Source: an uncultured Ruminococcus sp.
GTDB lineage: Bacteria > Bacillota > Clostridia > Oscillospirales > Acutalibacteraceae
Direction of reading: 5' to 3'
Assembly: GCA_902767125.1 (NCBI GenBank)
Contig: CACXGJ010000263.1
Location: 1 to 6,174, forward strand
Length of the DNA stretch: 6,174 nucleotides
Shown here: positions 1 through 6,155 of the stretch, in pieces
Numbering within the stretch: position 1 is the first letter of the stretch
Layout of the letters: each line of letters opens with the position of its first letter
The notes under the pieces: generated by a model
The model's input: the letters and a program-made list of their open reading frames with translations, nothing else
Databases searched by the model: none
What the model was told of the DNA's origin: nothing
Translations under genes and position numbers: made by a program

Positions 1-27
1 ATATGTTGCGAAAAATATAAAAGTCAA
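1..27 (-). promoter_or_regulatory. Possible truncated promoter reading out of the left edge
   Basis: On the minus strand TTGACT (22-27) matches five of six -35 bases. With an 18-base spacer the -10 would begin with TAT at 3-1 and continue beyond the window. It would drive a gene to the left of this window. Half of the element cannot be seen. Confidence 0.25.
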
Positions 28-32
28 CATAT
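1..32. repeat. 8-bp inverted repeat at the left edge
   Basis: ATATGTTG (1-8) and CAACATAT (25-32) are exact inverted copies separated by 16 AT-rich bases. The left arm may continue outside the window. On the plus strand the right arm runs into a T run, so a weak plus-strand terminator cannot be excluded. Confidence 0.45.
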
Positions 33-51
33 TTTTATAACTTTTTATAAC
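32..51. repeat. Two tandem copies of a 10-bp unit
   Basis: TTTTTATAAC occurs twice with no gap (32-41 and 42-51). The unit is close to one helical turn, so both copies present the same DNA face. It lies in the non-coding stretch between the CvpA-family gene and whatever lies beyond the left edge. Confidence 0.55.
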
Positions 52-54
52 ATT

Positions 55-71
55 GTTTTAACTGTTAAAAC
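55..71. repeat. Perfect 8-bp palindrome downstream of the CvpA-family gene
   Basis: GTTTTAAC and GTTAAAAC flank a single base, 14 bases beyond the stop codon. It is not followed by a T tract on either strand, so it does not look like an intrinsic terminator. A near-perfect dyad with a one-base centre is typical of a site for a dimeric DNA-binding protein, but no regulator can be named. Confidence 0.5.
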
Positions 72-84
72 CCTCCATTGGATA

Positions 85-807
85 TTATTTCGGCAGGAAA
101 TACCCTATTATTGCATCGGGCATACTGTAATGATATATGAATTTATACAATAATGTTTCATTTATCCTGTCATTTATGTAGTCGAATGATTCGGGCGACA
201 TGAACATCGTTACAAAATATATGAGACATGTTATCACCATTATCATGACCACCGATTCTGCTATCCCGAATACACCGCCCAAAGCCTTGTTCACTCCGCC
301 GAGCTTTACGACTTCAAGTGTTTTTGTCAAAAGGTGTGCCGCATATTTCAATGCTATTGATATGATGATAAAAAATATTACCGTCAGTATCGTTGAAATA
401 AGTCCCAGTGCCTTTGCACTTACCATCCCTTCAACAAGATTCGGAAGATCAAGATTCGATGTCGTTGAAATTGCCTCGGACATTTCCTGAACCTCCATAC
501 CGTTCTCCAGTGACAGCATATTGAACACGGAATTAGGGATACTATCCAACAATTCCGTTGCTTTCTGCAATGCTGTAGCATTGACGGGGATATTCTCGGT
601 CGCCTTTGCGACAGAGTCGATTATTGCACCCTTGATAAAATTCGTGTAGACCATCGAAGAAAATACAGATGCAAGAACAGGCGAAACTGCCGCTGCCGCT
701 ACCGTACCCACCACATTCACAACGGATGCCAAAAGTCCTTTCCTATAACCCGATATGGCAAAAAGCACTACAATGGCTATTACACCGATATCAAAAAGTA
801 ATGTCAT
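85..807 (-). CDS. CvpA-family membrane protein
   Basis: A 240-residue membrane protein of the CvpA (colicin V production) family. The N-terminus shows the family pattern: an acidic residue before a hydrophobic helix, then GYRKG (20-24) and a second helix. The later NKALGGVFGI (173-182) matches the conserved segment before the last helix. Predicted membrane segments are about residues 3-19, 27-49, 134-154 and 178-203. Residues 55-130 form a long, fairly polar, probably helical insert between the second and third segments, which makes the protein longer than the usual 160-180. In E. coli CvpA is needed for colicin V export, but the biochemical role of the family is not settled, and no colicin genes are present here. 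The ATG has GGGTGG 7 bases upstream and its own likely promoter in the gap behind uvrA. The family call is firm; the function is unknown. Confidence 0.85.
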   Translation of the reverse strand: MTLLFDIGVIAIVVLFAISGYRKGLLASVVNVVGTVAAAAVSPVLASVFSSMVYTNFIKGAIIDSVAKATENIPVNATALQKATELLDSIPNSVFNMLSLENGMEVQEMSEAISTTSNLDLPNLVEGMVSAKALGLISTILTVIFFIIISIALKYAAHLLTKTLEVVKLGGVNKALGGVFGIAESVVMIMVITCLIYFVTMFMSPESFDYINDRINETLLYKFIYHYSMPDAIIGYFLPK

Positions 808-841
808 TTAAAAACCACCCGTTTCCTTAAAATTTATATAC

Positions 842-870
842 ACTATACCATATTTTCACCATAACTACAA
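842..870 (-). promoter_or_regulatory. Extended -10 promoter before the CvpA-family gene
   Basis: On the minus strand TTGTAG (865-870) stands 17 bases before TATAGT (842-847). The -10 matches five of six consensus bases and is preceded by TGG, which gives the extended TGn motif. The -35 matches only its first three bases, which is common for extended -10 promoters. The predicted start near 835 gives a leader of about 28 bases that contains the GGGTGG ribosome site (815-820). It lies in the gap after the uvrA stop codon, where no terminator is seen, so read-through from uvrA is also possible. Confidence 0.6.
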
Positions 871-880
871 GATGATTTTT

Positions 881-3706
881 TCAATTTGGCAGATACTTTT
901 TCAGATACTGACCTGTATATGACTGCTCACACTCACATATTTCCTCGGGAGTTCCCGATGCTATGACAGTTCCTCCTCCGTCACCGCCCTCCAAGCCTAA
1001 ATCTATTATGTGGTCGGCTGTCTTTATCAGATCAAGATTATGCTCTATCACAACCACTGTATTGCCGTCGTCAACAAATTTCTGCAACACCTCTATCAGT
1101 CTATGCACGTCTGCTATATGCAGTCCCGTTGTAGGCTCATCGAGTATATACATCGTCTTTCCCGTTGAACGCTTCGACAATTCCGTTGCAAGCTTCACTC
1201 TCTGTGCCTCACCGCCTGAAAGTGTTGTAGCCGACTGCCCCAGCTTCACATATCCCAAGCCTACATCATGCAGTGTCTTCAGCTTCGTGCTTATCTTCTG
1301 ATGATTCACAAAAAATTCCCATGCTTCATCGACCGTCATTTCAAGTACATCATATATCGACTTGCCTCTGTATTTTACCTCAAGAGTCTCACGGTTATAT
1401 CTCCTGCCCTTACACACCTCACACGGCACATATACATCTGACAAAAAGTGCATCTCTATTTTTACTATACCGTCACCCTGACACGCCTCACATCTTCCGC
1501 CCTTTACATTGAACGAAAATCTTCCCGAATTGAAGCCGTGCATTTTCGCATCAGTCGTCTGTGCAAAAAGCTCTCTGATATCCGTGAATACTCCCGTATA
1601 TGTTGCAGGATTTGAACGGGGAGTCCTTCCGATAGGCGACTGATTTATATCTATCACCTTATCAAGATTTTCAATACCCTCTATCCTGTCGCAATTTACA
1701 GGCTTTGCCCTTGCACCGTTCAATTCCTCTGCCAATTTCTTATACAAAATCTCATTGACAAGAGATGACTTTCCCGAACCCGATACTCCTGTGACACATA
1801 TAAATTTTCCCAAGGGAAACTCAACGTCTATATGCTTCAGATTATTCTGCCTTGCACCTATGACCTTCAATATCTTACCGTTGCCCTCACGTCTTTTTTC
1901 GGGGACAGGTATATACATCTTCTTACTTAAATACTGTCCCGTCAGTGAACGCTCACACTTCTTTATATCCTCAACGCTTCCTGCACAGACCAATTCTCCT
2001 CCGTTCACTCCCGCACCGGGACCTATATCTATTATATGATCCGCTGCATACATTGTGTCCTCATCATGTTCCACTACAATAACAGTATTCCCCAGATCAC
2101 GCAGATTTTTCAGTGTCGCTATCAATTTATCATTATCCCTCTGATGAAGCCCTATACTCGGCTCATCAAGTATATACAGCACTCCCGACAATGATGAACC
2201 TATTTGAGTTGCAAGCCTTATCCTCTGACTCTCACCGCCCGACAGTGTTCCTGCCGACCTTGACAGCGTCAGATATGACAATCCAACACTTTTCAGGAAA
2301 TTCAGACGGCTCTCTATCTCCTTTGTGATAGACTTTGCTATGAATCTTTCCCTCTCCGAAAGCGTCGCATTTTTTGTAAACTCTATCGCCTGTTCGACAG
2401 ACATATCACAAAATTCACTTATATTCATATCTCCCACCGTCACCGAAAGACTTTCGGGTGACAGTCTTCTTCCGTTGCAGGCATCACACGGTACTGCCGA
2501 CATATATCCCTCAATTTCCGACTTCACCCAATTACTTTGAGTTTCACGGAATCTCCTCTCAAGATTATTCACTATCCCCTCAAACTCTGTATTATATATT
2601 CCCGAGCCATATTCATTTTTACGGTGAACTGTTATCTTTTCACCCTTTGTACCATAAAGAATTATATCCACAATTTCATCGGACAAATCTTTTACAGGCG
2701 TATCAAGCGAAAAATTGTATTTTTCTGCAAGTGCCTCAAAATACATTGTTGCAATGGTACTTCCCTCCATTGCCCAGCCGCTTCCTTTTATCGCTCCCTG
2801 CCTCACGGATTTAGTCCAATCGGGAACTATCCTGTTGATATCTATCCGCATGAACACTCCCAAGCCTGTACACTTCTTACACGCTCCATAAGGATTATTG
2901 AACGAAAACATCCTCGGACTCAACTCATCTATACTTACATCATGGTCCGGACAAGCATAATTCTGTGAAAAAAGGATATCCTCCCCTCCGCCGACGGCAA
3001 CCAATACCAATCCACCTGACAGCTTCGAGGCTGTCTCAACAGAATCCGCAAGTCTTGAACGTATATCGGGTTTTATAACAAGTCTGTCTATAACTATATC
3101 AACATCATGTTTTTTATTTTTTTCGAGCTTTATTTCTTCCGACAAATCATATATTATTCCGTCTGCACGGACTCTTACAAATCCGCCCTTTGCCGCTGAT
3201 TCAAGCTCCTTTTTATGCTCTCCCTTTTTCGCCCTCACAACAGGTGACATTACCTGTATTTTAGTCTTTTCCGGCATTTCAAGCACTCTGTCAACTATTT
3301 GGTCAATTGTCTGCTGTTTTATCTCCCTGCCGCATACAGGACAATGCGGTATGCCTATCCTTGCATACATCAATCGAAGATAATCATATATCTCCGTTAC
3401 TGTACCTACCGTTGAACGTGGATTCTTTGAAGTCGTTTTCTGGTCTATCGAAATAGACGGAGAAAGACCGTCTATGCTGTCAACATCAGGCTTATCCATC
3501 TGTCCCAAAAACATCCTTGCATAAGAAGAAAGTGATTCAACATATCTCCTCTGACCTTCGGCATAAAGCGTATCGAATGCAAGTGATGATTTTCCCGAAC
3601 CCGAAAGTCCCGTTATAACAACAAGTTCATCTTTCGGTATATCTACATTTATATTTTTCAGATTATGCTCTCTTGCACCTTTTACTTCAATTTTCTTGAA
3701 TGCCAT
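881..3706 (-). CDS. uvrA: UvrABC excision nuclease subunit A
   Basis: A full-length UvrA of 941 residues (E. coli: 940). UvrA is the DNA-damage sensor of nucleotide excision repair; its dimer loads UvrB at bulky lesions. Two ABC ATPase modules are complete. The first has Walker A GLSGSGKSS (33-41), signature LSGGESQR (488-495) and Walker B with D514-E515. The second has GVSGSGKSS (640-648), LSGGEAQR (829-836) and D856-E857. The C-terminal zinc finger is canonical, C739-x2-C742-x19-C762-x2-C765. The N-terminal zinc site reads C252-x2-H255-x20-C276-x2-C279, with His in place of the second Cys. Further pairs are C122/C125 and C407/C410. The ATG has GGGAGTGA 7 bases upstream. The start lies just behind the plsY terminator and no clear promoter is visible between them. 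No SOS (LexA) box of the GAAC-N4-GTTC type is seen near the start. No frameshift or missing motif was noted. Confidence 0.99.
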   Translation of the reverse strand: MAFKKIEVKGAREHNLKNINVDIPKDELVVITGLSGSGKSSLAFDTLYAEGQRRYVESLSSYARMFLGQMDKPDVDSIDGLSPSISIDQKTTSKNPRSTVGTVTEIYDYLRLMYARIGIPHCPVCGREIKQQTIDQIVDRVLEMPEKTKIQVMSPVVRAKKGEHKKELESAAKGGFVRVRADGIIYDLSEEIKLEKNKKHDVDIVIDRLVIKPDIRSRLADSVETASKLSGGLVLVAVGGGEDILFSQNYACPDHDVSIDELSPRMFSFNNPYGACKKCTGLGVFMRIDINRIVPDWTKSVRQGAIKGSGWAMEGSTIATMYFEALAEKYNFSLDTPVKDLSDEIVDIILYGTKGEKITVHRKNEYGSGIYNTEFEGIVNNLERRFRETQSNWVKSEIEGYMSAVPCDACNGRRLSPESLSVTVGDMNISEFCDMSVEQAIEFTKNATLSERERFIAKSITKEIESRLNFLKSVGLSYLTLSRSAGTLSGGESQRIRLATQIGSSLSGVLYILDEPSIGLHQRDNDKLIATLKNLRDLGNTVIVVEHDEDTMYAADHIIDIGPGAGVNGGELVCAGSVEDIKKCERSLTGQYLSKKMYIPVPEKRREGNGKILKVIGARQNNLKHIDVEFPLGKFICVTGVSGSGKSSLVNEILYKKLAEELNGARAKPVNCDRIEGIENLDKVIDINQSPIGRTPRSNPATYTGVFTDIRELFAQTTDAKMHGFNSGRFSFNVKGGRCEACQGDGIVKIEMHFLSDVYVPCEVCKGRRYNRETLEVKYRGKSIYDVLEMTVDEAWEFFVNHQKISTKLKTLHDVGLGYVKLGQSATTLSGGEAQRVKLATELSKRSTGKTMYILDEPTTGLHIADVHRLIEVLQKFVDDGNTVVVIEHNLDLIKTADHIIDLGLEGGDGGGTVIASGTPEEICECEQSYTGQYLKKYLPN

Positions 3707-3726
3707 TGCATTTTCACTCCCTGTTA

Positions 3727-3765
3727 TAAAAAAGGCTCAAACCCTTTAGCAACTTGGTTCAAGCC
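3727..3765 (-). terminator. Intrinsic terminator between plsY and uvrA
   Basis: On the minus strand GGCTTGAACC pairs with GGTTTGAGCC (plus-strand arms 3756-3765 and 3734-3743). This gives a 10-bp stem with two G-U pairs and a 12-base loop, followed by a run of at least six Ts. The hairpin begins 10 bases after the plsY stop, and the T tract ends about 20 bases before the uvrA ATG. A T run at 3772-3777 on the plus strand means it might also stop antisense transcription. Confidence 0.88.
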
Positions 3766-3775
3766 CGAAAATTTT

Positions 3776-4480
3776 TTATTTTTTTGCAGTTATCTTTTTT
3801 TCTTCGCCTTTTAAAAGCCTCTTTATGTTATCCTTATGACGCACGATTACAAGCACACCTGTCAAAAGTGCAAGAAATGCCGAATACCATACAAATGACA
3901 TTGACGGATTCCGCAATGGTGTTACAGCACCCAAAATGCCATTATGGTCAAGAAGCCTTAACACCAATACGATTATCGGATATGCCGAAGCATTCACCAA
4001 TGCACATACCGAAATTATTTTTGTAGCCGTAAAGACTATCACAAATATCAGCAATGCAAATATAAGCACTCTCCAATCAGTCGTCAGCATGACTGATGCT
4101 GTTGTAACGACACCCTTGCCGCCCTTGAATTTATAATAAACAGGCATTGTATGCCCCACGACTGCAAAAAATCCTGCCGTACACATGAGATAGCTCTGAT
4201 ACAGTCCCGACTCTCCCCACATCAGAAAATATGCTATTGCAACGGATATCACGCCTTTAAGAAAATCTCCTACAAATGTTATTATCGCCGGCACCTTGCC
4301 GACACATCTCAAGACATTTGTAAATCCTGCATTGCCGCTTCCCATTGTCCTTATATCCTTGTGCATGACTATTTTGGTCACTATTATAGATGTATTGACA
4401 CTGCTCATAAGATACGCTGCCAGCACTGCTATTATTATTCTTACCCAATACTGCGAAAAAAATTCTCCCAATTCTCCCAC
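3776..4480 (-). CDS. plsY: Acyl-phosphate:glycerol-3-phosphate acyltransferase PlsY
   Basis: PlsY is an integral membrane enzyme that moves an acyl group from acyl-phosphate (made by PlsX) to glycerol-3-phosphate, giving lysophosphatidic acid, the first step of phospholipid synthesis. The three family motifs are present: GSGNAGFTN (47-55), GHTMPVYYKFKGGKGV (109-124) and the C-terminal RHKDNIKRLLKGEE (214-227). Several hydrophobic segments between them fit a multi-pass protein. From the GTG chosen here the protein has 234 residues, somewhat longer than the common 190-215, mainly because of about 10 extra N-terminal residues and loop length. A GTG 9 bases further upstream (4489) is possible but lacks its own Shine-Dalgarno. 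Small departures: SSV where GSI is usual in the first helix, and Phe in place of the common Ala in GATN. The gene follows der after about 67 AT-rich bases with no terminator and ends at a strong terminator. Confidence 0.96.
   Translation of the reverse strand: MGELGEFFSQYWVRIIIAVLAAYLMSSVNTSIIVTKIVMHKDIRTMGSGNAGFTNVLRCVGKVPAIITFVGDFLKGVISVAIAYFLMWGESGLYQSYLMCTAGFFAVVGHTMPVYYKFKGGKGVVTTASVMLTTDWRVLIFALLIFVIVFTATKIISVCALVNASAYPIIVLVLRLLDHNGILGAVTPLRNPSMSFVWYSAFLALLTGVLVIVRHKDNIKRLLKGEEKKITAKK
4461..4478 (-). repeat. Tandem 9-bp duplication inside the plsY start region
   Basis: On the minus strand GGGAGAATT occurs twice in direct succession. The unit is three codons long, so reading frame is kept and it gives the GELGEF segment just after the plsY start. 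Each copy also resembles a Shine-Dalgarno, but no in-frame start codon lies at a suitable distance beyond the second copy. Confidence 0.6.
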
Positions 4481-4486
4481 AAAAAA

Positions 4487-4492
4487 CACCCC
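4487..4492 (-). promoter_or_regulatory. Ribosome binding site that decides the plsY start
   Basis: GGGGTG on the minus strand lies 6 bases (all T) before the GTG at 4478-4480. It can pair with the 16S rRNA tail through one G-U wobble in place of GAGGTG. The GTG at 4487-4489 overlaps this site and has no recognisable Shine-Dalgarno of its own, so the later GTG is preferred. Confidence 0.5.
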
Positions 4493-4547
4493 ATAATTTA
4501 ATTATCCGATATTTTACAATAATCTGCCGCACACAATTAATTGCTAA

Positions 4548-5873
4548 TTATTTTTTGTCGCTTCGTTCCCTGATGATAAATCTTATCGGAGTTCCCTGCA
4601 TACCGAAGGTCTCACGGATACGATTCTCAAGGTATCTTTGATACGAAAAATGGAACAGCTCGGCTGAATTAACGAAGCATACAAATGTCGGCGGCTTTAC
4701 GGATGCCTGTGTCATATAAAGTATTTTCAAACGTCTGCCCTTGTCGGTAGGCGGCTGAACTCTTGCTGTTGCCTCTGCAAGCAGGTCATTGAGCATACCT
4801 GTCGATATCCTCATCGCTGCCGAATTTACGACTGTCACTATCAGCTCAAAAAGACGGTCGAGTCTTTGACCTGTTTTTGCCGAAATGAACACCATCGGTG
4901 CATAGGACATGAATGAAAAATCATTTTCGAGCTTTTTTCTGTACTCGTTCATGGTCTTGTCATTCTTCTCGACAGCATCCCATTTATTCACCACTATCAC
5001 ACACGCCTTACCTGATTCGTGTGCAAGTCCTGCTATCTTTGAATCCTGCTCCGTGAAGCCCACCGTCGCATCTATCATCACAAGGCACACATCACTGCGT
5101 TCTATTGCCATTTTTGCACGGATTATACTGTATTTTTCTATCTCATCTTCGATACGGCTGTTTCTTCTGATGCCTGCCGTATCGGTCAGGCGGAATCTGC
5201 CGAATTTATTTTCTATCTCCGTATCTATGCTGTCACGGGTAGTTCCTGCAATATTCGATACGATACATCTTTCCTCGCCCGTTATTTTATTGACAAGTGA
5301 GGATTTTCCTGCATTCGGTCTGCCTATTATCGCAACACTTATCGTATCGGTCTCATCTTCATTCTGTGACTGTTCGGGCAGATATTCAAAAACTGCATCC
5401 AACAAATCACCTGTACCGTGACCATGCACCGAGGACACCTGTATCGGTTCGCCCAAGCCCAAATTATAAAATTCATAGAAATTCATGTCAGGCTCACCCA
5501 CTCTGTCACACTTGTTGACACACAGTACAACAGGTCTGCCGCTTTTCTGGAGCATTGCTGCGACTTCGTGGTCAGTCGCTACAAGACCGCTTGATATGTC
5601 CGTTACAAGTATTATAACATCCGCTGCCTCCATCGCAAGCTGTGCCTGTCTTCTCATCTGCTTGAGTATAATGTCATCGGAATACGGTTCTATACCGCCT
5701 GTATCTACGAGTGATATTTTCCTGTTTCTCCACTCACATTCCCCGAATATCCTGTCACGTGTCACTCCGGGGGTATCATTCACTATTGCTATCCTTTCAC
5801 CAACCAATTTATTAAAAAGTGTTGACTTTCCTACATTAGGTCTGCCTACTATTGCAACTACAGGTCTTGACAT
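4548..5873 (-). CDS. der: Ribosome biogenesis GTPase Der (EngA)
   Basis: A protein of 441 residues, close to the usual Der length of about 435-440. Der has two tandem GTPase domains and a C-terminal KH-like domain, and acts in maturation of the 50S subunit in the cytoplasm. The first G domain shows GRPNVGKS (10-17), DTGG (57-60) and NKCD (120-123). The second shows GRPNAGKS (184-191), DTAG (231-234) and NKWD (296-299). The rest, from about residue 350, fits the KH-like domain, with the expected RRLKILYMTQ and FVNSAELFHFSY segments. The start was chosen at the ATG with an AGAGGTG site 6 bases upstream; this gives the standard opening MSRPVVAIVGRPN. An earlier in-frame TTG would add 11 residues but lies in the rpmF terminator. 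plsY follows on the same strand with no terminator between, so the two are probably cotranscribed. All key nucleotide-binding motifs are intact. Confidence 0.98.
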   Translation of the reverse strand: MSRPVVAIVGRPNVGKSTLFNKLVGERIAIVNDTPGVTRDRIFGECEWRNRKISLVDTGGIEPYSDDIILKQMRRQAQLAMEAADVIILVTDISSGLVATDHEVAAMLQKSGRPVVLCVNKCDRVGEPDMNFYEFYNLGLGEPIQVSSVHGHGTGDLLDAVFEYLPEQSQNEDETDTISVAIIGRPNAGKSSLVNKITGEERCIVSNIAGTTRDSIDTEIENKFGRFRLTDTAGIRRNSRIEDEIEKYSIIRAKMAIERSDVCLVMIDATVGFTEQDSKIAGLAHESGKACVIVVNKWDAVEKNDKTMNEYRKKLENDFSFMSYAPMVFISAKTGQRLDRLFELIVTVVNSAAMRISTGMLNDLLAEATARVQPPTDKGRRLKILYMTQASVKPPTFVCFVNSAELFHFSYQRYLENRIRETFGMQGTPIRFIIRERSDKK

Positions 5874-5879
5874 AGCTGT

Positions 5880-5886
5880 CACCTCT
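5880..5886 (-). promoter_or_regulatory. Ribosome binding site that fixes the der start
   Basis: AGAGGTG on the minus strand lies 6 bases before the ATG at 5871-5873. It selects this ATG over the in-frame TTG at 5904-5906, which falls within the T tract of the rpmF terminator. Confidence 0.85.
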
Positions 5887-5897
5887 ATTCTATGAAT

Positions 5898-5935
5898 AAA
5901 AAACAAAAAAGAGAAGGAAAATAAGCTCCTTCTCT
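5898..5935 (-). terminator. Intrinsic terminator after rpmF
   Basis: On the minus strand a perfect 9-bp stem, AGAGAAGGA paired with TCCTTCTCT (plus-strand arms 5910-5918 and 5927-5935), encloses an 8-base loop. It is followed at once by a run of Ts broken by one G. It starts 37 bases after the rpmF stop codon, and its T tract ends about 25 bases before the der start codon. The T tract is strong only in the minus direction, which fits the direction of transcription. Confidence 0.88.
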
Positions 5936-5936
5936 G

Positions 5937-5965
5937 TTTTCACGAAAAAAATGGAAGGCTGTCAA
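5937..5965 (-). promoter_or_regulatory. Possible promoter for der
   Basis: A perfect -35 hexamer TTGACA lies at 5960-5965 (minus strand). A 17-base spacer leads to TGAAAA at 5937-5942, which matches only three of six -10 consensus bases. If used, transcription would begin near 5930, inside the upstream arm of the rpmF terminator, so the new transcript could not fold that hairpin. The -35 is good and the -10 is poor, so this remains a candidate. Confidence 0.3.
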
Positions 5966-5972
5966 AAAATAA

Positions 5973-6155
5973 TCAAGCCTCTTGTTTAATTACTTCTCTG
6001 CCGTTGTAAGTGCCGCAGTTTGTGCATACCCTGTGAGCGAGCTTGAACTCACCGCATTTAGGGCATTTTGCAAGAGCAGGAGCTTCAAGCTTCCACACTG
6101 CCGAACGTCTTGTGTTCTTTCTTGCTTTAGAAGTTTTTCTCTTTGGTACTGCCAT
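5973..6155 (-). CDS. rpmF: Large-subunit ribosomal protein bL32
   Basis: A 60-residue basic protein that matches bL32 along its whole length, including the typical opening MAVPKRKTSKARK. bL32 is a structural protein of the 50S ribosomal subunit. Four cysteines (C31, C34, C44, C47) form a complete CxxC...CxxC zinc ribbon, so this is the zinc-binding form and not the cysteine-free paralogue that some bacteria make under zinc limitation. The ATG start is well fixed by a strong AGGAGGT Shine-Dalgarno at 6164-6170, 8 bases upstream. The stop is TGA. In many Firmicutes a DUF177/YceD gene precedes rpmF, but the window ends 19 bases upstream of the start, so this cannot be seen. An intrinsic terminator lies just downstream, so rpmF is probably the last gene of its main transcript. 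Identification is near certain. Confidence 0.98.
   Translation of the reverse strand: MAVPKRKTSKARKNTRRSAVWKLEAPALAKCPKCGEFKLAHRVCTNCGTYNGREVIKQEA

Noticed and set aside
51..76. A short minus-strand reading frame with GGAGGG followed by an ATG after cvpA
   Set aside because: The spacing is 17 bases, too long, and the ATG is followed by a stop codon after one sense codon.
2537..2968. A 143-codon open frame on the plus strand, and similar ones across uvrA
   Set aside because: They are antisense to a full-length conserved uvrA, show no family features and have low-complexity translations typical of shadow frames.
3751..3760. A LexA/SOS-like box upstream of uvrA (GAAC-CA-AGTT on the minus strand)
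   Set aside because: The Gram-positive consensus needs GAAC-N4-GTTC. Here the spacing is wrong and the second half-site is incomplete; the bases are explained by the terminator stem and loop.
3756..3766. GGTTCAAGCCC resembling a tRNA T-arm
   Set aside because: No acceptor, D or anticodon arms surround it; it is one arm of the plsY terminator.
4257..4532. A 91-codon minus-strand frame across the der-plsY gap and the start of plsY
   Set aside because: It overlaps plsY in another frame, shows no domain and has no good ribosome site. The plsY frame carries the conserved motifs.
4493..4543. Small palindromes ATAATT-T-AATTAT (4493-4505) and CAATTAATTG (4534-4543) between der and plsY
   Set aside because: Both are short, consist almost wholly of A and T, and are likely by chance in such sequence. 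Neither is followed by a T tract or joined to a clear promoter.
4909..5421. A 170-codon open frame on the plus strand
   Set aside because: It lies entirely antisense to der, whose protein motifs are intact, and its translation is Ser/Ile/Phe-rich with no recognisable domain. It is a shadow frame.
5887..5892. TAGAAT as a -10 box for der
   Set aside because: It matches the -10 well but would start transcription at about 5880, inside the ribosome site, and no acceptable -35 lies 16-18 bases upstream.
5874..5906. An 11-residue N-terminal extension of Der from a TTG at 5904-5906
   Set aside because: The TTG lies in the T tract of the rpmF terminator and has no Shine-Dalgarno, while the ATG at 5873 has AGAGGTG at ideal spacing and gives the standard Der N-terminus.
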